Origin: Chimonanthus salicifolius
Taxonomy: Eukaryota > Streptophyta > Magnoliopsida > Laurales > Calycanthaceae
Reading direction: 5' to 3'
NCBI GenBank assembly: GCA_013350335.1
Contig: CM023539.1
Location: 37,062,631 to 37,126,630 of the forward strand
Length of the DNA stretch: 64,000 bases
Shown: positions 34,992-44,824 of the stretch, piece after piece
Numbering within the stretch: position 1 is the stretch's first letter
Layout of the letters: every line of letters begins with the position of its first letter
Program-made: the position numbers and the translations under genes
The notes under the pieces: generated by a model
The model's input: the letters and a program-made list of their open reading frames with translations, nothing else
Databases searched by the model: none
Told to the model about the DNA's origin: nothing

Positions 34992-36690
34992 ATGGCTGGA
35001 GAAAGAGTCGAAGAAAAAACTCTCCAAGACTACTTTTCAGCAAACACACCCAATGCACCATCAGACATAGTTCTTCCAGCAACTAATGTAGCTTTTGAAT
35101 TCAAACCAGGCCTATTATATGCCCACATTCCATGAACTTGATCATGAGGACCCTTACCTACATGTCAAAGATTTTTTAGAAGACTGCGCCACCATCAAAC
35201 TTCAAGGCATCACTGATGAATCCATTAAACTTCGTTTATTTCTTTTTTTTCTCAAAGAAAAAGTGAAATCTTGGCTAAATTCTCTACTTGCAAATTCCAT
35301 CACAGCTTGAGATCAGTTAGCCAACAAGTTTTTGAATAATTTTTTCCATGTATCTAAAACTAACGCCCTCAAGAAAGAAATTTCAACTTTAATCAGAAGG
35401 AGGGTGAACAATTCTGTGAGTTATGGGAAAGATTCAAAGATACGTTGAGTAAATGCTCCCACCACGGCTTTGAAACAGGGAGACTCGTAAAATTATTTTA
35501 TGATGGTTTAACCATTTCAAACCGTACAAAGGTCGAATATATAAAGGGTGACGAATATTACAGTTAAATGCAATCAATGGATGGAACTTTTTAAAATCAT
35601 TGGCAGAAAGTTCTCAGTGATGTGACTTCTCCAAAAGAGAGCATTCAGCACAAACCTTAAAGAATGGAGGTTTATACTAAGTTAGTACTGACTTAGACGT
35701 TAAGCTTGCAATTGCGAACTTAACAAAAAAAATCGATACTTTAGTGATGACTCAGGCGATGAACCCATCATTAGGAATGCATGCTGAGGTTTGCACAATG
35801 TGTTCTAACTTAGGACACATTACTCAAAACTGTCCTTCCTTAGGATCTAATGCTAAGTGCTCAACCGAGTAGGCCAACGCACTCAATAATTTTGGAAGAC
35901 AGCAGGGAACCCCTTTCTCTGCCACATATAATCCTAATTGGCAGAATCATTCAAATTTTTCTTGGCGTCAAAATCAACCTCCAGTAGGTCAAGGAATCCC
36001 TCAATATCAAGGTCCACCATACCAACCACCTCAGAACGAGCCATTCCACCCATCTCAAAATCATCAAGCCCAGTTAAATCAGTCTTATCAATCTGGTCCA
36101 TCTCAACAGCGTAAGCCCTCTCTCGAGGATACGTTGCAGCAATTCATGCAGTCTACCCAGCAGGCTATGTACAAGCATGAAAGACAGCTTGGGAAATTAG
36201 CCACCGCAATAGGAGATACGGAGAAAGGTAGATTTCCCAGTCAGCCTATCCCAAACCCTAAGGGCTAGAATGAGGTTTCATCGTCTAATCCAGAAGACGC
36301 TAACTCCATTATTACCTTGAGATCCGGGAGACAGGTAGATAATAAAGTGAAAATGCCTACGCAACAGGAAAGTTAGACCACTAGTCAATCTAAGCATCAG
36401 GATGACCCATCGAGTCCATCCCTAGTCCAAAACGAACCGGATCCATCTGCTAGAAAATCATACATACCTACGGCTTCATACCCTCAGAGGCTCATCACCA
36501 AGCAAGGGGTACCTTATGGTGACATAGTAGAGGTATTCAAACATGTCAATATTAACATTCCTCTACGTGATGTCATCAATCAGATACCCTCATATGCCAA
36601 GTTTCTCAAAGACCTCTATACAGCAAAACGGAGAATCAATGTTCCCACAAAGGCATTTCTAGCAGAAAATGCAAGTGCTTTCCTCTAACA
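34992..36690 (+). pseudogene. Athila-like gag, frameshifted
   Basis: ATG 34992 (MAGERVEEKTLQDYF) leads into the retrotransposon gag domain. A shift near 35100-35130 moves it to the frame reading FHELDHEDPYLHVKDFLEDC, then IKLRLFLFFLKEKVKSWL. A TGA follows where relatives have tryptophan (about 35310), and another shift occurs near 35380 (FNQKEGEQFCELWERFKD). A zinc knuckle CTMCSNLGHITQNC is intact at 35792-35833. A glutamine/proline-rich stretch (35930-36110) and the LRSG.QVDNKVK linker complete the region. Gag would form the virus-like particle, but this copy cannot encode it. Confidence 0.88.
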
Positions 36691-36700
36691 ACCATTCTCG

Positions 36701-37258
36701 ATGAAACATAAGGACCTTGGGTGCCCAACCATTGCATGCACCATTGGTACATATGAAATTGATAGGGCCTTATTAGATCTGGGAGCTAGTGTCAGCTTAC
36801 TGTCATACTCAGTTTATGAGCAGTTGAGGCTGGAAGAGCTGAAACATACTCCTATCACATTACAGTTAGTTGACCGCTCTGTAAAAAATTTGAGAGGTGT
36901 GATAAAAGACGTTCTGGTGAAAGTAGACAAATTCTACTTTCCGATCGATTTTTTAGTGTTGGATACACAGCCTATTCAGAACGAAAGTGGACACATTTCG
37001 GTTATTCTTGGATCACCATTCTTGGCCACCGGAAAAGCTATTATCAATTGCCAAAATAGTATGTTTAAGTTGTCGTTCGGAGATCTGACGATAGAACTCA
37101 ATGTGTTTGGCCTATGTCGACAACCTTTTTGCACAGACGATCCGTGCGACGTTGATATGATCCAGAGTTCTGTCCAAGATTGTTCCATCACTTCATTTGT
37201 GATGACTCATTTGAGAAGACTCTGTCCAATTTTAGTACAGACTTCAATGAAATGGTAA
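36701..37258 (+). pseudogene. Athila-like aspartic protease region
   Basis: Reads TIGTYEIDRALLDLGASVSL with the protease catalytic motif DLGAS (Asp codon at 36776). Then come LQLVDRSVKNLRGVIKDVLV, FYFPIDFLVLD and ILGSPFLATGKAIINCQ, the standard downstream motifs of this family. The frame stops at 37256-37258 and resumes in the same frame at 37274. Confidence 0.88.
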
Positions 37259-37560
37259 ACAAGAAGTAACGTTATGTTTGACGCATCTCCATATGTGCAA
37301 AGGCTCACCAAATTCGAACCTCTCCCTGTTAGTCAATCTATTCCAATCCCCTCTATCGAGAAGCCACCAAAATTAGAGCTCAAGTTACTCCCTGAGACAC
37401 TTAAATATTCTTATCTTGGACCATCAGACACCTTACCTGTTATCATAGCTTCCAATTTAACTTCTGAGCAGGAGTCTAAACTCCTACCTGTTTTAAGAGA
37501 TCATCACGAAGCTATTGGATGGTCCACTACCAATCTCAAAGGAATTAGCCCATCTGTGGT

Positions 37561-40014
37561 TGATGAACACCGTAAAACTACAATTTTACCCTTTAATATT
37601 AGATTAATTAGTCTTTATTTTGTAAATATTAGATATGTTTTAATGTTGTTTTGAGTTTTGCAGTGTATACAGATACAAGAGTTCAAATGATGAAATTTGC
37701 AAGGTTTAATTGTTCTTCTCGTGTCCAAGTATCTGGGTATCATAGCCTAGAAGTGATACAAACCTAAGCCAAAAGGGAACGCGAAGGTGCACTGGTTTAA
37801 ACGCTTGAAGAGCTGAGGCAAACTCTTAGTAGAACGGAGTAGCAGGCAGTTTTTAGAGAAGATATGCTTCGGAGAGATATTGATGATCTTCAAAAACGAT
37901 ATCAGGCAAGTAAGCATCGGTGTGAGGAGTTGATTACTCAGGTACCTGAGTCAACCAGGCCACTACTAAGACAGATTGAAGCTATATAGGAGACTACTTC
38001 TAGAAGGGCAGAAGCATGGGTTGGTGTGGAACGAGCACTAAAATCCCTCCTCCAGGAAGCAGAAGCCAAAACTGCATTTGTTGAGGAGAGGGAGCGATCC
38101 ATGAACAAGCGTCTTTCTCAAACTTTATCTCGAATGGCTATTCTAGAAGCCCAAATCTCATGTCACAGAACGATACAAACAGCAGCCAGCTGAGAAGAGA
38201 GGATGGAATAGCTGCAGAACAGCAGCCAACTAAGAAGAGAGGATGGAATAGCAGCAGAATAGCAGCCAGCTGAGAAGGGCAGCATGCACAGCAGCAGTCC
38301 GAGCAGAACAGTAGCCAGCGGCGCACAGAGGAGGCAATAGTAAGGCTCCATCGCAAGGCAGCCAGCGCCCAAAGAGATTCCCACATGGTGCAAGATGGCC
38401 TGGCCTTCTGGTTGTGGTTCCAAGGGTCAATCAGCAGGGAATCAGCAGAGAGGAGAGAGAAAGGAAGAAAGATAAGGAAGAGAGCTGCCGATCCTTAGCT
38501 GGAAACTGGGAAGGAAGAGTAAAGAATTATCTGCTAAAAGGATCAGAAGATAGAGGCGTGGAAGAAAAAGAGATGCAGTGAGGAGTTTGAGAAGAAGAGA
38601 TAAGGAAGGATAAGGGGTTAAACCGAGCAACTGGGAAGGAAGAAGGTTAGCCAAACAAAGAGCTGGGTTTCAACAGAGAGAAGATAGAAAAGAAGAGCTG
38701 CCATGCAGCAGTTGGGTTTCAAATTTGGAAAGATAAAGATAAGGCAAAAGTTGCTTTTAAGGAAAAGATAGAAACAGAGAAGAAGAGATAAGGTTGAGTT
38801 AGCCGATCCTAGAAGTAAAAAAGAAGGGATCAGCCGATGAAGGAAAAGAGAGGATAAAAACTGAGAAGTAGATAAGGTTGACTTAGCCGATTAAGAAGAG
38901 ATAAGGGGATGAAGAGTTAGCCGATGGAGAAAGATAGGGGTAAAAAAAGATGGCTTACACGACACTCATTTATTTGAATTTAAATGGGTCTCTTATCCCG
39001 ACCGAATTTGAAGGGTCTCTTATCTAATCCCTTCTCATCTATAAATTCATGTGTTTGAGACCATTGAAGGTTGAACTGGGCAAGACGTCGAAGGAACTGA
39101 ATTCGGACGACCAAAGACAGAGAAAAATATTTAATTTCTTGTAAGTTATTTATTTTTTATTTTTATTTAAAGTCCAAAGGATTGTATTTCATTTCCAAAT
39201 TTTTAAATAAAATTCATGGCGGTTTGTTTAGATTTATGTTATTCCAATTATTGAATATTTGATAATGATGGTTTTTAATTTTATTTTAATTTTTTTTATG
39301 AACTTTATGAAACAAATTAATTTTAGAATTTTTCAAGGAAAAGTGGAACCCCTTTTAGGATCAGTGGGACTTGACCAATTTTCCAGTCTAAAGTTCTTTT
39401 CAAGAGCTGTTTATTTTATATCTGGAAAATGCAAGTTTAAATCTCGCTCAAGCCTAAGGCTTGATTTGAAAATTTTCAATTTAATGGACGACATAATTAT
39501 TCTAATTAGAATTTTATTAAATAAGCAACTTGAATTATATTTAATAATTCCAGAATATTTCATAGTCTAGGTCATGATTTTATTTTTAAATAGGATAACA
39601 TGCTGCCTTCGATATGTGTCCTGATTCCGTTGTAAAATATGTAAACAATTTATTTATTATTGATTTATTTTATTCTTTCTTAAAAATCATCAAAACAATT
39701 TAACTATGTTAGAAACATTTTATTTGTCTCTTAAATTTACATTTTAAATTAAATTTAGGTCATTTAAATTTACTCCATTATTTTAATAAAAATTTATCGC
39801 TAACTACTAAAACTAGGCAATAGATAATTAGTGTGTTAAATTAAGATTATAACTATAAGTTTTAGAAAATTATTTTATTAAATCACATTATTTTAATAGT
39901 GTCATTTTTTATTTCGTACATATATTTTGTGGATTTTCCTTGGGTACGACCTCGCACTCATACATTATACTATAACTGGTTCGTATGCTTGCGAGTTAAT
40001 TTAAAATCACAACA
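37561..40014 (+). mobile_element. Solo LTR nested in reverse transcriptase, carrying host gene DNA
   Basis: Begins TGATGAACAC, ends AAAATCACAACA, flanked by exact GTGGT (37556-37560 and 40015-40019). The TATA box TATAAAT is at 39040, and the family terminal block is at about 39945-40005. The 3' 900 bp match the host element's own 5' LTR, so it belongs to the same family. The first 600 bp contain an intron-like tract ending TTTTGCAG (about 37657-37664) and the golgin-like segment described separately. AG-rich, weakly repetitive DNA follows (38170-38930). Confidence 0.93.
37744..38163 (+). pseudogene. Captured fragment of golgin candidate 5 / TMF gene
   Basis: One plus-strand frame reads AKREREGALV, TLEELRQTLSRTE, then QAVFREDMLRRDIDDLQKRY, CEELITQVPESTRPLLRQIE, ETTSRRAEAW, ERERSMNKRLSQTLSRMAIL and EAQISC. 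I recognise this as the coiled-coil part of plant golgin candidate 5 (a TMF-type Golgi tether). Four in-frame stops (37765, 37798, 37840, 37987) are all TAA or TAG; at least three lie where I would expect glutamine. No intron interrupts the segment, so the source could be several joined exons or one large exon. It lies wholly inside an LTR and is not a functional gene. Confidence 0.85.
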
Positions 40015-40305
40015 GTGGTCATGCACAAAATTCACTTGGAAGAAAATTCCAAGACATCTAGAGAACCACAGAGACGACTAAATCCAGCGATGCAGGATGT
40101 GGTAAGAGCAGAGATTTTAAAACTTCTCAAGACGAGTATTATTTATCCGATCTCTGACAGTGTATGAGTGAGTCCAATACAGGTTGTAGCTACGAAATCG
40201 GGTGTGACGATAGTAAAAAATCAGGATAATGAGTTGGTGCCAACCCGCATCCAAACGGGTTGGAGAGTTTACATTGACTACTGTAAGTTGAATACTGTCA
40301 CTTGA

Positions 40306-40989
40306 AAGGACCATTTCCCTCTTCCGTTCATTGATCAGATGTTTGAACATTTAGCTGGTCATGCATTCTATTGTTTCCTTGATGGTTATTCCGGTTATAA
40401 CCAGATCTACGTTGCTCCGGAAGATCAGGAGAAGACCACCTTCACATGTCCATTTGGTACATTTGCATATCACTGTATGCCATTTGGGTTGTGCAATACA
40501 CCAGGCACTTTTCAGCGGTACATGATCAGCATCTTTTTCGATATGGTCGAACGTTTCCTAGAAGTCTTCATGGATGACTTCTCTATGTTTGGGTCCACTT
40601 TTGACGAATGCTTGCACCATCTGAGCCTTGTGCTAATCAAGTGCCAAGAAAAGAACCTCGTATTAAATTGGGACAAATGTCACTTTATGGTGAAACATGG
40701 TATAGTATTAGGGCACATTATCTCTGAAAATGGTATCAAAGTAGACAAAACAAATATCAATCTGATCTCTAATTTACCAAGACCCCAAACCGTTAGAGAG
40801 ATCAGGTCATTCTTAGGCCATGCTGGTTTTTACAGGAGGTTTATCAAAGATTTCAGTAAAATTTCTAAACCTCTCTGTAAACTCTTCACCAAGGATGCTA
40901 GTTTTGATTTTGATGATGAGTATGTTCAAGCCTTTGAAAAATTGAAAATCGATTTGACCTCCGTTCCGATAATACAGCCACCTGTTTAG
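40306..40989 (+). pseudogene. Athila-like reverse transcriptase catalytic part
   Basis: Reads FYCFLDGYSGYNQIYVAPED, then TTFTCPFGTFAYHCMPFGLC and the catalytic box FMDD (40567-40578; YxDD-type with F first, usual in this lineage). Then follow NLVLNWDKCHFMV, GIVLGHIISENGI and IRSFLGHAGFYRRFIKDFSK. It ends at TAG 40987-40989 after IIQPPV. The catalytic residues are intact but the frame is broken. Confidence 0.92.
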
Positions 40990-42501
40990 TCTGTCCCCTT
41001 TGAAATTATGTGCTATACCTCCGATTATGAAGTAGAAGCCGTGTTAGGACAAAGGTTAAATCAGTTGCCTCACGTTATCTACTATGGTGGTAAAACTCTC
41101 AATGATGCTCAGCTTCATTATTCTACCACGGAAAAAGAGCTGTTGGCAGTCGTATTTGCACTAGACAAATTTTGATCCTACTTAGTGGGTTCGAAGGTCA
41201 TTGTCTATTCTGATCATGCAGCACTTAAGTATCTCCTTTTTAAAAAAGATGCTAAGTCTCGCCTGATCCGATGGATCTTGCTGCTTCAAGAGTTTGATAT
41301 TGAAATCCGGGATAAAAAAGGTTCCGAGAATGTGGTAACAGACCACTTGTCTAGATTGATAACTGAGTTCACTGATGAGACCCGTCCTATCACTGAGTCC
41401 TTCCCTGATGAGCAACTCATGTCAGTGTCCCAAGTACCATGGTTTGCCGATATTGTTAACTATCTTGTTACTGGTCAAATGCCCCAGCATTGGACTAAGC
41501 AAGAAAGGTCTAAGTTTCTGGTACAGGCCAAAATTTTTATTCGAGATGACCCATATCTGTTTAAACACTGTGCAAACAAAATCATTTGTCGTTGTGTCCC
41601 AGAAGAAGAGCAACAACGTGTCAAAAGTTTCTGCCATGACTAGGCTTGTGGAGGGCATTTCAGCACTGGAAAGACAATTGCAAAAATCTTGCAGTGTGGA
41701 TTTTATTGGCCCTCCATGTTTCGAGACACCCACACTTTCTGTGTCTCGTGTAATAGATGTCAAAGATTGGGTAGCATCTCCCGTAGAAATATGATGCCTT
41801 TAAACCCCATCCTAACCATTGAGTTTTTTGATGTTTGGGGCATCGATTTTATGGGGCCATTTCCTAATTCTTTTGGCAATCTATATATCCTTGTAGGGGT
41901 CGACTATGTGTTAAAGTGGGTCGAAGCGGTGGCATGCAAAACCAACGACCACAAGGTTGTCCTCCGTTTCATTAAAGAAAATGTTTTCTCTAGATTTGGA
42001 ATTCCACGAACCATCATTAGTGACGGGGGTAAACATTTTTGCAATCGTCCATTTGACAACTTGCTAAAATCATATGGGGTGATGCACAAAGTGGCTACTC
42101 CCTATCACCCGCAAACAAGTGGCCAAGTGGAAATTTTGAATAGAGAGATTAAGCATATTCTCGAGAAGACAATCAATCCAACTCGGAAAGATTGGTCTTC
42201 CAGACTCATTGATGCAGTATGGCCGTACCATACAACTTTCAAAACGTCTATAGGAATGTCACCCTATCGTCTGGTTTATGGGAAAACATGTCAGCTTCCG
42301 GTTGAGCTAGAGCACAAAGCCTATTGGGCAATCAAAAACTTCAATTTTGCTTTAAACTCTGCTGGACAACATCGGAAACTTCAGCTGGTTGAGCTGGAGG
42401 AATTACGAAATGAAGCCTATGACACTGCTGAAAGGTACAAAGACCGGATGAAAGTATTTCATGACAAACACATCTTGAGAAAATCTTTTACAGTTGGTTA
42501 G
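40990..42501 (+). pseudogene. Athila-like RNase H and integrase
   Basis: Continues in the RT frame. RNase H motifs include SDYEVEAVLGQR, YSTTEKELLAVVFALDKF and a TGA at 41173, then [18 protein letters not shown] at 41641 lies inside the integrase zinc finger (CHD*ACGGHFS ... CVSCNRCQ). The integrase core carries the three acidic motifs [16 protein letters not shown] and [16 protein letters not shown], then SPYRLVYGK and LELEEL-type helices. It ends at 42501, and the last part of pol is joined to an LTR end. Confidence 0.92.
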
Positions 42502-42526
42502 AAGGTCTTGTTGTACGATTCAAAGT

Positions 42527-42556
42527 TGCACTTGCGAGTTAAATTTAAAATACAAC
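42527..42556 (+). mobile_element. Stub of the 3' LTR
   Basis: Only the last ~30 bp of the LTR remain (GCACTTGCGAGTTAAATTTAAAATACAACA), fused directly to the pol tail. Nearly the whole 3' LTR was deleted. Unit B sequence equivalent to position 905 of unit A follows at 42557, so 42556 is the true outer end of the element. Confidence 0.85.
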
Positions 42557-43614
42557 AAATGTGACACACAAAATCATACCTCCATTACAACTAAAATTGA
42601 ATGGTTAAGTGAAAGCACTAATTTATTTCTATAAACTCTCAAATTTTCATTTACCTTAGAACAAAAAATTGGATTAAATAAAAAAACTAGAAATGCATTG
42701 GATCTAACATTTTGAGCCGAGTTCTTATTGAGTTCTTTCCAGTCGAGTCAAAAACCTTATTTGAGTTTTTTGAGTCGATAAAATTTCACGATATAAAATT
42801 TAAATGAACTATTACTTACACAATGATCCAATCTAATTCATGCCTACATTCAAACCCTACTCATAACCCATGAACCAACCTCAACATGACTTGTGACCTA
42901 GGTTTATTTAACCTAAGTATATGATTTTTCAGTTAGATCTAGGTAGGTCAACTAATGCATGGGCATTGAAATTGCTAAATTGCTAATGTGCATGTCAGGG
43001 TCAAAATTAAAATTTTGATCACATCCACAGATGCCCGTATCATCAATCCCAAATATCACACAAATTGCATTATTGTAATATTCCCACTTTTAAATAAGCA
43101 TGTGTTAAATTAGCTATAGGTATATAATTCAAATATGTTATTTGTATTTTTTTTTTTTTATTGAGAGTCAATCAGATTTAGATTAAAATTTTAGAGAGGC
43201 CCAAATTTCAGCTGCAAGAGTGTTAAAAAATAACCTGAAATTTTTTTCAGATTTTTTTTATTATATATAATTAAAATTTTAATTAAATACTATTTATAAT
43301 AATATATTAAATACAAAAAAGGCCCTGTTTTGATTTTTTGCGTTACGTCTTAACTTGTGTCTACCCGGTCCTGACTGGAGACCACAAAATGAAATGTTGG
43401 ATATAAATGAATAACTATAGTTTGGAAGGGCATTCTGTGTCTTTTACAAAATCACAGTTAGCATGCATTAAAAGAAGCTGGTAATAGTGTTAAAGTGGGG
43501 GGCAGTGGCACGTGGCACCCCCAATCCCATCCACACGCTTACTTTCGTGAGATCTTTGACGTGCAGATTGACTATGACCCAACGAATGACTCTTCTTAGA
43601 GCACTCTCGTAAAT

Positions 43615-43915
43615 ATCGATAATATTTTTAAATTTATTATATTTTTATTGATAAAATATTATTACTGTAGTAATAATATGTATTTACTAGTATAGCGATA
43701 AATTTTCTAAAAAATTACGATAAGGATATGATAAATAGTAATATTGAGATAATTTTTTGACAAATTCCTTATTAAACTTTTTATTTTATTAATACATTTA
43801 TTTAGTATATTTTTATTAGTTTTAAATATTAGATTTTCTTTGTGATTTTCCCAATGATTTCTATGTAAAAATTCGAGAAATTGAAAATATTCCTGAGAAT
43901 GATATATGTCGAAGT
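43615..43915. repeat. Dispersed ~340-bp AT-rich element, unit B copy
   Basis: Orthologous in position and sequence to 3105-3440, so it was inserted before the duplication. It starts AAATATCGATAATATTTT. Confidence 0.5.
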
Positions 43916-44613
43916 CAAGGTCTTCATGGATTTGTTTAGCCAAAGTCTTCTTGATTCTTTTTCAAGATCAAGTATCCATACGTCTCAATTGACTAATCTT
44001 TGGAATAAGTGCGAATCTTCTTAGTTTGGTTGTCACACTATCATAAAATGCATTATTAAAAGTCAAAATTTATGTTCATTGAATTTTTAAAATTTAAAAT
44101 CACAAAACTAAAATAATTAAATAAGACTCAAATTTTACATATCAATGTCTATTTTAAACAAAAATATATAATCTATTTTAGTATTTAAAAAATAACCTCC
44201 TAAAAAAGAGATTTAAAATGTCTCTCCACAAATTTATTATTTTGCTTATGAAATATAAGTAGGTGTATACCACCGATTAGGTGTGAATTTGTGATGCTTA
44301 AATAGTTTTATAGATGACATAATATTAAGAAAACTCTTTCTTTAAATTATTACGACTCAACAAGATAAACTATGAAAAATCTTAAGAGTAAAAATTATAT
44401 GACTAAATAGTTAGATGAATTTCAAATTTTATCTACTTATTGTTCTTAACTTTTTATAAGTTTTACCAATACAAGAAAAATGTGTAAACCAGTTAACACT
44501 CTAAAAAAATATAACCCGCTTAAAACTTATTTGAACTACAAAATTGATTTTTATTTAGTTTTCTTTTATATTTTCTCAAAAATAAAATAATTGGACCTCT
44601 CTATCTATAATAA

Positions 44614-44806
44614 GGACAACGATCCTCCCATGAACATTTTGTGTAATCGACACGGGTTTTACTGTATTGCCCATTTTGCCATTCAAATCAGCTTGTCGAA
44701 ACATTTGCTTTAAGTGATTCGAAGGTTTCGGCAAGCCGATTCGAAGGGCAAAATGGAAAGAACCCGTGTCGATTACACAAGATGCCCATGGGAGTATCGT
44801 TACCCC
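44614..44806. mobile_element. hAT-like MITE (family M1), copy 2
   Basis: 193 bp with about 45-bp inverted ends (GGACAACGATCCTCCCATG against GGGGTAACGATACTCCCATG). Flanked by exact TATAATAA at 44606-44613 and 44807-44814. The right duplication is also the left target copy of the next MITE. Confidence 0.92.
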
Positions 44807-44824
44807 TATAATAAAGCCAGCGAT

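Larger units (their letters stand above)
37274..40305 (+). pseudogene. Athila-like reverse transcriptase N-terminal part, interrupted by an LTR
   Basis: 37274-37560 encodes the linker and start of RT (SNLTSEQESKLLPVLRDHHE, AIGWSTTNLKGISPSVV). Coding then continues at 40015 (MHKIHLEENSKTSREPQRRL, YPISDS, a stop, VSPIQVV). The break is a 2454-bp LTR with a GTGGT duplication. Leaving out LTR plus duplication keeps the reading frame, which shows a clean insertion into a once continuous gene. Further TGA codons at 40165 and 40303 sit where relatives have tryptophan and arginine. Confidence 0.9.

Noticed and set aside
38138..38654. Several overlapping minus-strand frames rich in Leu, Cys and Ala
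   Set aside because: They mirror CAGCAGCC-type repeats in the LTR and overlap each other in different frames, so they are not genes.
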